Source: Deltaproteobacteria bacterium (GTDB taxonomy: Bacteria; Desulfobacterota; Desulfomonilia; UBA1062). Taken from it: a stretch of DNA of 64,000 nt. Shown here piece by piece: positions 35,339-43,459 of the stretch. Positions within the stretch are counted from its first letter, which is position 1; each line of letters opens with the position of its first letter. Position numbers and translations under genes: made by a program. The stretch covers positions 62,001 to 126,000 of the forward strand of contig JAKPDW010000004.1 in assembly GCA_029552245.1 (NCBI GenBank), given 5' to 3'. The notes under the pieces were generated by a model. The model saw only the letters and a program-made list of their open reading frames with translations. It had not been told where the DNA came from and ran no database searches.

Positions 35339-35445
35339 GATTGCCCTCCAGGAGTAACGTGATGCGGGGGTATTCCTACCACAACGCCGAGCCCGCGACA
35401 AGGACGGGGAACACAAACGGTGAGGGGGTTGACGGCTTTTTCCCG

Positions 35446-35495
35446 TTGACAAGGAGGAAGAGACGGGTTAAACATGAAGCATAAAGTTCAACTTT
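35446..35495 (+). promoter_or_regulatory. Promoter and MerR-type operator of nitronate monooxygenase gene 1
   Basis: TTGACA (35446-35451), 17 bases, TAAACA (35469-35474), then a perfect palindrome AAAGTT-C-AACTTT at 35483-35495, eight bases beyond the -10. The same 13-mer pattern lies at matching places before the second monooxygenase gene and merR. Confidence 0.65.
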
Positions 35496-35510
35496 AAACA
35501 TGGGGGAGAC

Positions 35511-36500
35511 ATGATAAAGACCGCGATCACGGACATGTTCAGCATCGAGTACCCGATCATCTGCGGCGCCATGATGTGGCTGTGCACGCCCAAACTGTGC
35601 GCGGCCGTATCGAACGCCGGCGGGATGGGGAACCTCACGGCGGGCAACTACGAGACCGAGGAGGCCTTCCGCTCTGCCATCCGGGAGACGAAGAGACTCA
35701 CGGACAAGCCCTTCATGGTGGGTATCACGATCCTGCCCTCGGTCCGGATCACCTCGGAGCACCACGCCATGTACGCGAGGGTGTGCGCCGAGGAACGGGT
35801 GGCCGGCATAGAGGTGTCAGGGACCCCTCTCGACAAGGCCCTGGGCAAGAAGGTCATGTCCGACCTCAAGGACGCCGGCGTGAAGCTCTTCCACAAGGTG
35901 GGGTCGGTCAGGCACGCCGTTCATGCAGAGAAGGCAGGCTACGACGGAGTGTATGCGGCGGGGTTCGAGGAGGGCGGTCACCCGCTCGACGACGACGTGA
36001 CGACCATGGTCCTCACCCCCAGGATCGTCGACTCGGTGAAGATCCCGGTCGTCACCGTCGGCGGCATCGCGGACGGCAGGAGCCTTGCGGCGGCGCTCAC
36101 GCTCGGCGCCCAGGGCGTCATGATGGCGAGCAGGTTCATAGCGACGACCGAGTGCGAGGTCCACGACAACATCAAGCAGGAACTCATAAAGAGGCAGGAG
36201 AACGAGACGACCCTCATCTGCAAGTCCATAGGGCTGCAGGGCAGGGCGCTCAAGAACAAGATCATCTCCGAGGTGCTCAACGCCGAGGCCCAGGGCAAGG
36301 GTATCGAGGCGTTGATACCCCTGATCGCGGGCCAGAGAATCAAGAAGGCCTGGGAGACGGGTGACGTGGATGACGCCCCGCTCATGGTGGGCCAGTCGAT
36401 CGGCCACATCCACAAGATCATGAGCTGCAGGGAGCTCCTCGCCACCATGCACGACGAGGCGGTCATGCACTTGAGAAAGGCGTCTTCCCTCGTGCAATGA
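35511..36500 (+). CDS. Nitronate monooxygenase family flavoprotein 1
   Basis: A 329-aa FMN-dependent TIM barrel of the nitronate monooxygenase/2-nitropropane dioxygenase family: IICGAMMWLCTPKLCAAVSN, AGGMGNLTAG, the conserved His in FEEGGHPLDDD, and the phosphate-binding PVVTVGGIADGRSLAAAL. Substrates in such anaerobes are uncertain; the fold also covers enoyl reductases (FabK) and other flavoproteins. GGGGGAGAC precedes the ATG. Its operator links it to the second copy at 37194 and to the MerR regulator. Confidence 0.88.
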   Translation: MIKTAITDMFSIEYPIICGAMMWLCTPKLCAAVSNAGGMGNLTAGNYETEEAFRSAIRETKRLTDKPFMVGITILPSVRITSEHHAMYARVCAEERVAGIEVSGTPLDKALGKKVMSDLKDAGVKLFHKVGSVRHAVHAEKAGYDGVYAAGFEEGGHPLDDDVTTMVLTPRIVDSVKIPVVTVGGIADGRSLAAALTLGAQGVMMASRFIATTECEVHDNIKQELIKRQENETTLICKSIGLQGRALKNKIISEVLNAEAQGKGIEALIPLIAGQRIKKAWETGDVDDAPLMVGQSIGHIHKIMSCRELLATMHDEAVMHLRKASSLVQ

Positions 36501-36570
36501 GATCCCGGCCCTCATCTCCCCAAGGCATCGTGGAACACCCATGAGCCGGTGAATCTTCTCACATGTCGTC

Positions 36571-36611
36571 CCGCTCCTTTCCGGGCGAGATAGCCGCGCG
36601 GAAAGGAGCGG
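36571..36611 (+). terminator. Hairpin after nitronate monooxygenase gene 1
   Basis: A perfect 12-bp stem, CCGCTCCTTTCC (36571-36582) with GGAAAGGAGCGG (36600-36611), 70 bases past the stop. No T-run follows. The wider spacer 36501-37193 contains no supported gene. Confidence 0.5.
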
Positions 36612-36862
36612 CTCACGCTCTCCATGCATGAAGGCGACCCTCGATACCTTCGCAAGGGCACCAATCGAGGACGTCTTCCCTGAGGATGGTGTATCACATC
36701 CCCAAGCGCAAGCAGACCTCATCCCATGGCCAACAATCCGAGACGTCTTCCATACAGACTCGAGGGTCGATCTCGCCCGGGACACCTGCATGATCCCGGT
36801 CTGCCGAGGCATAGGCAAGCAGGCAGGTGCCGACGGGTGAGAGAGGCGTCACGCGGTGTGAA

Positions 36863-36892
36863 GGTCGAGCGACCTGGTTTCGATCATCGAAA
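36863..36892. repeat. Two adjacent perfect palindromes
   Basis: GGTCG-AG-CGACC (36863-36874) and TTTCGAT-C-ATCGAAA (36878-36892) stand side by side in the spacer between convergent genes. They could be a protein-binding site, but no promoter or gene depends on them. Confidence 0.4.
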
Positions 36893-37051
36893 GACAGAGA
36901 CCAGAATCAAACGTGCAAAGCATTCTTGCCGTTATCATGAAGGGGTCCGAAGCTTGTCCTCCCCCTGACGCAGGGTGAGCGCGACGGATTGCTTGACATC
37001 ATCGCCCGATGCTCGCTTCACAAGGCCGGGCTATGGCTGGGCATAGGAAAG

Positions 37052-37088
37052 AGGAAGGGCGGCACCTGTCTCTGGTGCCGCCCTTCTT
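37052..37088. terminator. Strong hairpin terminator between convergent monooxygenase genes
   Basis: AAGGGCGGCACC (37055-37066), loop TGTCTCT, GGTGCCGCCCTT (37074-37085), extendable to 15 bp. Probably bidirectional; it is 106 bases past the stop of the minus-strand gene. Confidence 0.65.
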
Positions 37089-37193
37089 GTCCTTCAGGCT
37101 GTCTCGCTACGCTAAACGATCGTGCCGTGAAGAATCGGGCTTCCGGGGAGAGCAGCGAGCCTCGATCTCCCTCCTGCGCCGACACGTTCTTTC

Positions 37194-38327
37194 TTACGCC
37201 TTCTTGCCCTTGTCCGAGGCCTTCCTTCCCCGGCTGGGCTTGGGTTTCTCTGCGAGAGGCGTCCTTTCAGCCGCCTCTTTCAGGCCGGCCTTTTTCGCCA
37301 GCTCGAAACTGATCGCCTCTGCCTGGGCAACGGTCCGCTCGATGACCTCGGCGACCGTGGGTATGTCCCTCATGAGGCCCGTGGCTTGCCCGACCGGCAG
37401 CACGCCGTGGACGGTGTCGCCGTCCTCGGTCGCAATCCGGATCGCCTTGAACGCGTTCGCCATGAAGGCGAGCTGGCGTGCGTTCTTCCAGCCGGATGCG
37501 AGCACGCCCAGGAAGAGCTTGAAGTACGGCAGGTGGAGCTGCTTGGAGATGATCATGGAGTTGGGGATCGCCTCGATGAGCTTCCTGAGGTTGAGCCCCT
37601 GGCGTATGGCCTTCCTGGCGGCCTTCGTGTCGAGCACCCTGCAGCCGAGGCCGTCGAAGCGCGTGGAGTAGATGGTGTCGTACACTTCCTTCTGGATGGA
37701 GAGCTGCTTGTAGTTCTCGTGCAGGGGGCTTTCCTTCGTGGTCATGAGCCTGGTGCCCATGGCCGCCCCGTCCGCTCCGAGGGCGAGCGCAGCTGCCAGG
37801 CCCCTGCCGTCTGCGATCCCCCCTGCCGCGATGATGGGGATGTTGACCGCGTTGGCGATCGATGGGACGAGGCAGAAGGTGGTGGCGTCCCCGCCGTGGG
37901 CCGCCGCCTCGTGGCCGGTCACGAGCAGGGCGTCGCACCCGTAATCCTGGGCGCGCTTGGCGTGCCTGGCGTTGACCACCGTCGCGATCACCTTCCCGCC
38001 GTATTCGTGGGCGGCTTTCACGATCCAGTCACCCTTGCCGAGAGAGAAGTTGATCACCGGGACCTTCTCCTCGAGGGCGACCATGGCGTTCTCGGCCGCA
38101 CCGGGGAAGAGGAGGGTGGTGTTGGTCCCGAAAGGCTTGTTCGTCAGCGACTTGATCTCCCTGATCGCGGCCCTCGTCTGCTGCGCATCCAGAGGCCCGG
38201 TCGCGAGGATCCCGAGGCCGCCTGCATTGGATACGGCAGCGACCATCTTGGGGACGCTGATCCAGCTCATGCCGGAGAGAACGATAGGATGCTTGATGCC
38301 CAAGAGCTCGGTGATACGTGTCTTCAT
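37194..38327 (-). CDS. Nitronate monooxygenase family flavoprotein 2
   Basis: A 377-aa relative of the gene at 35511: HPIVLSGMSWISVPKMVAAVSNAG, FGTNTTLLFPG, the conserved His in GHEAAAHGGDATTF, and IIAAGGIADGRGLAAALALGA for FMN phosphate. The last 20 residues are Lys-rich and look disordered. The two proteins share a fold and general motifs but differ enough to have separate substrates. It is transcribed towards the first copy from a promoter with the same operator. Confidence 0.88.
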   Translation of the reverse strand: MKTRITELLGIKHPIVLSGMSWISVPKMVAAVSNAGGLGILATGPLDAQQTRAAIREIKSLTNKPFGTNTTLLFPGAAENAMVALEEKVPVINFSLGKGDWIVKAAHEYGGKVIATVVNARHAKRAQDYGCDALLVTGHEAAAHGGDATTFCLVPSIANAVNIPIIAAGGIADGRGLAAALALGADGAAMGTRLMTTKESPLHENYKQLSIQKEVYDTIYSTRFDGLGCRVLDTKAARKAIRQGLNLRKLIEAIPNSMIISKQLHLPYFKLFLGVLASGWKNARQLAFMANAFKAIRIATEDGDTVHGVLPVGQATGLMRDIPTVAEVIERTVAQAEAISFELAKKAGLKEAAERTPLAEKPKPSRGRKASDKGKKA

Positions 38328-38392
38328 TGGCTGCTCCTCTAGTTTTTTATTGCAGAGCGCGTCTCGGCTTCCTTCCCTGTGATGTAAAGATT

Positions 38393-38439
38393 AAAGTTAA
38401 ACTATAAGTCATCTACCGCACCGAGCGCGTTCTTGTCAA
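38393..38439 (-). promoter_or_regulatory. Promoter and MerR-type operator of nitronate monooxygenase gene 2
   Basis: Minus strand: TTGACA (38439-38434), 18 bases, TAGATG (38415-38410), then ATAGTTTAACTTT (38405-38393). The 13-mer matches the ones at 35483 and 41444. Confidence 0.6.
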
Positions 38440-38768
38440 GGATGGAAACCGGCCGCGACGCACCTCAAGATGCATGCGGCGGGCACGATGGAGGGCGGCT
38501 GACTCCCCCCATGTCTCCCGATCGTCCACCTTGGAGATTATACACCACAGGCCGATATCGGCAACACGGGAAAGGGTATCATCGTCGCTTCGGCTGCCTC
38601 TTCGTGGCTGAAGCCTTGGGCCTCTCGGGTCGGCTCGTGCACACGAGCGACAAAGAGACTGCCCGCAGATGTAGGCCTGAGGGATGACGGTGGACGCCGG
38701 GGCCGATGCCTTGCACATGAGGAGGTCTTCATCGGGCCGCCCTTGCAGGATCGTCATCCTCCTTGCAT
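38440..38768. other. Non-coding spacer
   Basis: No supported gene between the promoter of nitronate monooxygenase gene 2 and the tandem repeat; long open frames on both strands lack start signals and family features. Confidence 0.4.
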
Positions 38769-38951
38769 GCGCCCCTGCCTGGGCACGGGTTGACAGCTAT
38801 GCGAGATCCTCGGATGATCTTCGAGACCGGCGCCCCTGCCCGTGCATGGGTTGACACCGTGGCGCGGTCAAGGTCACGGTTGCCCCATCGGCGCCCCAGT
38901 CATGGCATGGTTGGCATCACTCTCGAAGGGGAGGACGGACGCCTTCGGCAT
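38769..38951. repeat. Three degenerate tandem copies of a 61-base unit
   Basis: Units start at 38769, 38830 and 38891. The first 27 bases are best kept (GCGCCCCTGCC, then GCAYGGGTTGACA); the third copy is more decayed (GCGCCCCAGTCATGGCATGG). The repeat lies in a 734-base spacer (38328-39061) with no supported gene. Confidence 0.55.
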
Positions 38952-39003
38952 GGTCAGCTGTCTTCACCCAGGAAGGGTTCCTCGAAGAACGAGCTCCACT
39001 GCC

Positions 39004-39032
39004 AAAAAGGCCAGTCGGGCGGGCGTCCGACT
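39004..39032 (-). terminator. Rho-independent terminator of the lipoprotein gene
   Basis: Minus strand: AGTCGG (39032-39027), 8-base loop, CCGACT (39018-39013), then GGCC and TTTTT (39008-39004). It is 30 bases beyond the stop codon. Confidence 0.6.
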
Positions 39033-39061
39033 TCAACGAGGTCCCACAGCCCTCAGGAAAA

Positions 39062-40369
39062 TCAGTACACCCTGATGGACACGAGGGAGGCGTGGTTATC
39101 CGGGCCCTTGCCCTTTACCGGCGTGTCCTGCACCGCTATGCCTATGGAATGATCCCCGTGCGCCTTGAGCGTCACGGGTATGGAGACGAGGTATGCCCTG
39201 GGCGCGACGTTGGAGACGCTCTCGTGGGCCGTGTCCATGACGTTTGACGGTTTGTTCGAGAGCCACCCGTAATGGATGGGGAGGTCCCCGTCCGTTATGA
39301 GCGCCTTGAAGGTGACGACCTCGCCCATGGCGAAGGTGTCGCCGTCTCTGGGGGAGATGATCCTCGCCGTCGGGATCGAGTCTTCGGGATACGACAAGCC
39401 CGTGGCTGACTGGGAGGGCTGGACGTGGATGCGCTTGAAGGCCGTGTAGGCTGCGTTCAGGCTGTCGGCAACCCTCAGGGAGAGAACGGGATCGGACGGG
39501 CTTGGGGCGGTGTAGCTCCCGGCGTCCTGGCGCGTCGAGAAGGGTGATGCGCCGTCAAGGGACCACGAGTACACGTAAGGGGGTGTCCCGCCGAAGGCAT
39601 AGGCGACAAGTCGGATCTTCTGGCCCGGTATCATGATCACCCCGGTGTAGCCGTTGGTTATGAATGCATGGACCGGGATGCTCCTGAGCGCCTCCTGGGC
39701 CGCTTCCTCCTCGAGCTCGATCCTGGTGACCGTGTCCTCGAGGTGGAGCCTTGCCTCTTCTGCGGAGACCAGGCCCAACTCTCCCGCTTCCTCGGGGTAG
39801 ATGCCCATGCCGCTGAGCCTCTCGAAGAGCTCCGCGATGCCCGCGTCGTTGTCTATGTCAGGCCGCGCAAGGTCGATCCTGATGCCAGCGAGCGCCTGCT
39901 TCACGGATGGCGTTATGGTTATGCCGTTTGCCGGGTTCCGGTCCGCATCGAGGGACTGGAGGAGCCTTGCGATATTTATGACGCGTGTATTCGTCACGTC
40001 CGCGAGGCTTCCCCCGAGGGTGACGGGGGTGACGATACGGTCGCCCCTCGTCCTGCCGAGGACGATGTCACCGATGGAAAAGGTGATCACCTGGCCTTCG
40101 CTGTACAGAAACCCGCCGTCGCTCTCGGTCTCGCCGGCGAAGGAATCGGAAGAGTAGTCGAGCCCCATGACAGGGCTGTCCACGAAGTACCCACGCTCGT
40201 AGGTGCCTTCCTCGGCGGCAACCGGCCCGCCCCCTTCCCCTTTGCTGCACCCGCCGGTGAAGGCAAAAAGGGCGGAAAAGGCCAAGAGAGACAGGAGGAG
40301 GCGGGGCAAGTTCCCAAGGCCGGATCTCGAACTCGAGCGGACTCCCTCGTGTGCTGCATGCAGGTGCAT
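39062..40369 (-). CDS. Lipoprotein with Ig-like repeats
   Basis: A 435-aa lipoprotein: a signal region with lipobox FTGGC near residue 41, then a domain with VITFSIGDIVLGRTRGDR and ITPSVKQALAGI, followed by two beta-rich Ig/PKD-like segments (GGTPPYVYSWSLDGASPF and a later one with GEVVTFKALITDGDLPI). Such proteins are usually anchored to the outer membrane or periplasmic face. GGGGAGAAAAACG precedes the ATG; the hydrophobic core begins late, so a downstream start is possible. No function assigned. Confidence 0.8.
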   Translation of the reverse strand: MHLHAAHEGVRSSSRSGLGNLPRLLLSLLAFSALFAFTGGCSKGEGGGPVAAEEGTYERGYFVDSPVMGLDYSSDSFAGETESDGGFLYSEGQVITFSIGDIVLGRTRGDRIVTPVTLGGSLADVTNTRVINIARLLQSLDADRNPANGITITPSVKQALAGIRIDLARPDIDNDAGIAELFERLSGMGIYPEEAGELGLVSAEEARLHLEDTVTRIELEEEAAQEALRSIPVHAFITNGYTGVIMIPGQKIRLVAYAFGGTPPYVYSWSLDGASPFSTRQDAGSYTAPSPSDPVLSLRVADSLNAAYTAFKRIHVQPSQSATGLSYPEDSIPTARIISPRDGDTFAMGEVVTFKALITDGDLPIHYGWLSNKPSNVMDTAHESVSNVAPRAYLVSIPVTLKAHGDHSIGIAVQDTPVKGKGPDNHASLVSIRVY

Positions 40370-40705
40370 CGTTTTTCTCCCCTGTTCTTCTCGAATCGTC
40401 AGTATTCCTGGAGCATGCGTCATCCCTATGCCCCAGGGGACGACGTGTTCTCAACGGTTCATCCTCGGACGAGGCCGCCACGTAGTGATAGGCGGTCAGC
40501 CCGAACCATCCTCATGCCATCACCAACGGAACAAAAAACGACAATTATATGAATGCATTGCAAGATTCATGCGCTTTGGGCGACCATTTAATATTCGTGG
40601 GTTATACGTGGGGGAGGGGTGGGGTGCTCGGAAATTGGAAAAGGATTGCCCTTGGATGTGGAAAGAATGTACCGCCGTGTCTCCAACGCGACCCGCCGAG
40701 AGAGA
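40370..40705. other. AT-rich spacer upstream of the lipoprotein gene
   Basis: Holds the lipoprotein promoter region; TATAAT occurs on the minus strand near 40548 but without a convincing -35 at proper spacing. No gene is supported. Confidence 0.4.
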
Positions 40706-40732
40706 CCTGCGGTGTCTTGCACACCGGTCAGG
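40706..40732 (-). terminator. Possible hairpin at the merR stop
   Basis: CCTG/CAGG and CGGTGT/ACACCG arms around a five-base loop CTTGC overlap the merR stop codon. Weak evidence; no T-run. Confidence 0.3.
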
Positions 40733-41423
40733 CCATGTCGAGGCTCTTCTGGATGGCCGCCTGTACCCTTCTCTGGAAGAGTCTCCTGAGGATGTAGCCC
40801 CTCAGCAAGTCCGCCATCTTGGAGATCTCTCTCGTGATCTGGATGTTCTCGTGGTCGGTCTTGCCCTTGACCGCGGCCTTTCTCAGGCGCATCTCGTTGT
40901 CCACGATCTGGTTGCCGAGCTCGAGGTAGAACTTCAGGTCTTCGAGGCGTCCGCCGAAGGCGAGGATCTTCTTCAGGACGTTCCTGGCGAACAGGACGTC
41001 CTCGCCGTTGAACATGGTCCGTCCTCTCTCCTGGAGAAAGGGGATGAGTATGCCTATCTGCGTGGCCTCAAGGAGTTCTTCCGCGGTCAGCCCCGTCGCC
41101 TTGAGGAAGCCGGCCTTGTCCAACAGCTGCTCTGAAGAGGACGGCGCTGGGGCGAAGACCGCATCCTCTATGGCTTCCGCCTCCTCGAGGCTCATGCCCT
41201 TGTCCATGCGCCTGAGGATGTTCTTGATCACCGAGAGGGGGAAGTACTTTCTCTCCTGGAGGCGCCGTATGGCATGGATCTTCTCGATGCAGCTCTCGTC
41301 GTAGTATGCCATGCTCTTGTTGACCTTCACAGGCTCCGGCAGGAGCCCCTGGCGGACATAGTACCGTATGGTCGAAGGGGCGACCCCGCTCCTCTTGGCG
41401 ATCTCTCCTATCTTGAGACCCAT
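40728..41423 (-). CDS. MerR family transcriptional regulator
   Basis: A 231-aa regulator. The N-terminal winged helix is canonical MerR: KIGEIAKRSGVAPSTIRYYV, then RQGLLPEP and IRRLQERKYFPLSVIKNIL. The C-terminal 150 residues are helical and lack metal-binding Cys clusters, so it may sense an organic ligand. AAGAGGAAGAGCGC precedes the ATG. Its promoter carries the 13-mer palindrome also present before the two nitronate monooxygenase genes, suggesting autoregulation and a three-promoter regulon. Confidence 0.88.
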   Translation of the reverse strand: MGLKIGEIAKRSGVAPSTIRYYVRQGLLPEPVKVNKSMAYYDESCIEKIHAIRRLQERKYFPLSVIKNILRRMDKGMSLEEAEAIEDAVFAPAPSSSEQLLDKAGFLKATGLTAEELLEATQIGILIPFLQERGRTMFNGEDVLFARNVLKKILAFGGRLEDLKFYLELGNQIVDNEMRLRKAAVKGKTDHENIQITREISKMADLLRGYILRRLFQRRVQAAIQKSLDMA

Positions 41424-41443
41424 GCGCTCTTCCTCTTAAGCAT

Positions 41444-41494
41444 GAAGTGAAACTATAAGCAGCACTGTATAGATCAACCGCTCACCCTTGTCAA
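41444..41494 (-). promoter_or_regulatory. Promoter and operator of merR
   Basis: Minus strand: TTGACA (41494-41489), 17 bases, TATACA (41471-41466), then ATAGTTTCACTTC (41456-41444). The operator overlaps the expected transcription start. Confidence 0.65.
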
Positions 41495-41649
41495 AGATAT
41501 TGGAAGGCTTGGCGGGTATCCCTTCCAGGACGCTCAGCGCCGGTACGCCAGGATCGTTCGTTCACGGGCGTCGATGGAGGCTTGAAAGGGTGCCTCCTTG
41601 TCGCGCCGCCTCCTCCAGGGAGGAACGTTCTGCATGGGGCGTCTGTCTG

Positions 41650-42441
41650 TCACTTCCTGTAGTATGTCATGGCAGTGGGGATGAGTGACTTGATCCTGTT
41701 GATGCGGTGCCGGTCCGCCGGATGGGTGGAGAGGAACTCGGGCATGGACGCCTTGCCTGATGACTGCAACATGCGCTCGAAGAATCCAGGGGCCTCCCTC
41801 GGGTCATAGCCCGCCTTTGCCATGATCATGAGCCCGATCTCGTCCGCCTCGTATTCCTGTTCCCTGCTGAAGGGAAGGGCGACACCGACCGTCGTGGCAA
41901 TGCCGTAGCCCACGTTGACCGCCTCTATGGCCGCGGGGCTCCTGCCGGCCACGGCGATGTTGAGGCCCTGCTGGCCGAGCTGGAGGAGGAGCTGCTGGCT
42001 CATGCGTTCACCGCCGTGCCTCGCGAGCACGTGGGCCACCTCGTGGGCCAGCACGAAGGCGAGACCGTCCTCGGTCTGGGTGTAGGGGAGGATACCCGTG
42101 TAGACCGCCACCTTTCCGCCGGGCAGTGCGAAGGCGTTCACCGTCTTGGGGCTGTCGATGACGGTGAATTCCCACGAGTAGCCGGGCTTGTTCGCGGCCG
42201 CGGCGATCCGCATCCCCACCCGTCTCACCATCTCGTTCGTCTTGGCGTCATGCGAGATCTTCTCCTTTTTGAGCACTTCCTGGTAGGCCTTCATGCCGAG
42301 GGCGGCCTCCTCGCTCTCCGACACGAGGAGCAACTGCTTCCTCCCCGTGTAGGGCGAGGTGGCGCACCCTGCGATGAAGGCGCACGTGGCGAGGATCAGA
42401 ACGAAGACGCCGGGCGCATGAACGCGGGCTTTCTCTCTCAT
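41650..42441 (-). CDS. M48 family metalloprotease lipoprotein
   Basis: A 263-aa lipoprotein with lipobox FIAGC and an M48 peptidase domain: LALPGGKVAVYTGILP-type segment (FALPGGKVAVYTGIL), the zinc motif VLAHEVAHVLARHG (HEVAH) and the third ligand region REQEYEADEIG. It resembles the BepA/LoiP group of periplasmic proteases that help outer-membrane protein quality control. Of two ATGs six bases apart, the second (42441) has AGGAGG eight bases upstream. Confidence 0.9.
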   Translation of the reverse strand: MREKARVHAPGVFVLILATCAFIAGCATSPYTGRKQLLLVSESEEAALGMKAYQEVLKKEKISHDAKTNEMVRRVGMRIAAAANKPGYSWEFTVIDSPKTVNAFALPGGKVAVYTGILPYTQTEDGLAFVLAHEVAHVLARHGGERMSQQLLLQLGQQGLNIAVAGRSPAAIEAVNVGYGIATTVGVALPFSREQEYEADEIGLMIMAKAGYDPREAPGFFERMLQSSGKASMPEFLSTHPADRHRINRIKSLIPTAMTYYRK

Positions 42442-42769
42442 GGTCATGACCTCCTGTGACCTGTTGTGTGGGCATGCATCCTTGCGGTTGATGAATGTGA
42501 TGTTAAGGCAAACGCCCTGCCGGTTGCAAGGACGAGGCAGGTTCGTGTGCAACCTCCTCGGGGGTTGCCCGTGAGGGTCTCTTCGGCTCCTCTCGAGCCT
42601 CCAGGCGTCGGCCGGGTGCATGAGCGCCTCATGCCTGCACGGGGTTCGTGGAGCTGGCCCGCACGAGACGGAGGCCTTCCTCGGCGGCCGCCGGATGAAA
42701 GCCTGGAGCCCCTCGTACGATGCTCGCGTACCGGGCGGGCACAGGGTGGAACACCCGGGCCATGCTGAT
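42442..42769. other. Spacer with no recognisable gene
   Basis: Between the M48 protease and the response regulator I see no coding signal, terminator or repeat that I can support. Confidence 0.4.
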
Positions 42770-43459
42770 TCATGGGACGAACCGGTATCCCTTCCCCCTG
42801 ATGCTCACGATGTGCCTGGGATTCCCGGGGTCATCCTCGAGGTACTTCCTGATGCGCGAGACGAAGGTGTCCACGGTCCTCGTCTCGAGATCGGGGTCCA
42901 GGCCCCACACGTTCTTCAGCAGCTCCGACCGGGTCACGATCCTCGACTGGTGGGAGGCCAGGTATTGGATGAGGTTCGCCTCGTGCGGGGTGATCCTGTG
43001 GTTGACTCCCGAGGGCCCGGTGATCTCGAGGGTGTTGAAGTCCACCTTCCTGTCCCCGATAACGAGGACTTCCTCCGACTTGTACCACTGGTAGCGGTCG
43101 AGCATCCTTTTGACCCTGAGGAGAAACTCTTCCAGGTGGAACGGCTTGGTGAGGTAGTCGTCCGCACCCGAGCGGAGCCCCTCGACCTTGTCGTCGATGC
43201 CGGAGCGAGCGGTCAGCACGAGGACCGGGAGCTTCACGTCCGACTGCCGGATCCGCTGCAGGGCCTCTATGCCGTCGATGCCGGGCAGCATGAGGTCGAG
43301 GATCACGAGATCCACGCTCGAGTTGTCGAGGATCCTCAGCCCTTCCTCCGCGCTCAGCGCGTGCATGACCTCGTAGCCCTCCGACTCGAGGTTGATCCTC
43401 AAGCCGAGGGCCAGGGGCTGGTCGTCCTCGATGATGAGAATGCGCCAGGTTACGTTCAT
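42770..43459 (-). CDS. OmpR-family response regulator
   Basis: A 229-aa regulator: receiver domain with acidic pocket E11-D12-D13 and phospho-acceptor D55 in LVILDLMLPGIDG, then LTARSG and YLTKPF. The C-terminal winged helix reads ITPHEANLIQYLASHQ and ETRTVDTFVSRIRKYLEDD. It overlaps the histidine kinase stop by four bases (ATGA), so the two are a cognate pair. Target genes are unknown. Confidence 0.92.
   Translation of the reverse strand: MNVTWRILIIEDDQPLALGLRINLESEGYEVMHALSAEEGLRILDNSSVDLVILDLMLPGIDGIEALQRIRQSDVKLPVLVLTARSGIDDKVEGLRSGADDYLTKPFHLEEFLLRVKRMLDRYQWYKSEEVLVIGDRKVDFNTLEITGPSGVNHRITPHEANLIQYLASHQSRIVTRSELLKNVWGLDPDLETRTVDTFVSRIRKYLEDDPGNPRHIVSIRGKGYRFVP

Noticed and set aside
38413-38757. 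A 114-codon minus-strand frame with Cys residues upstream of the second monooxygenase gene
   Set aside because: It covers the promoter/operator region, has no ribosome-binding site and no family match.
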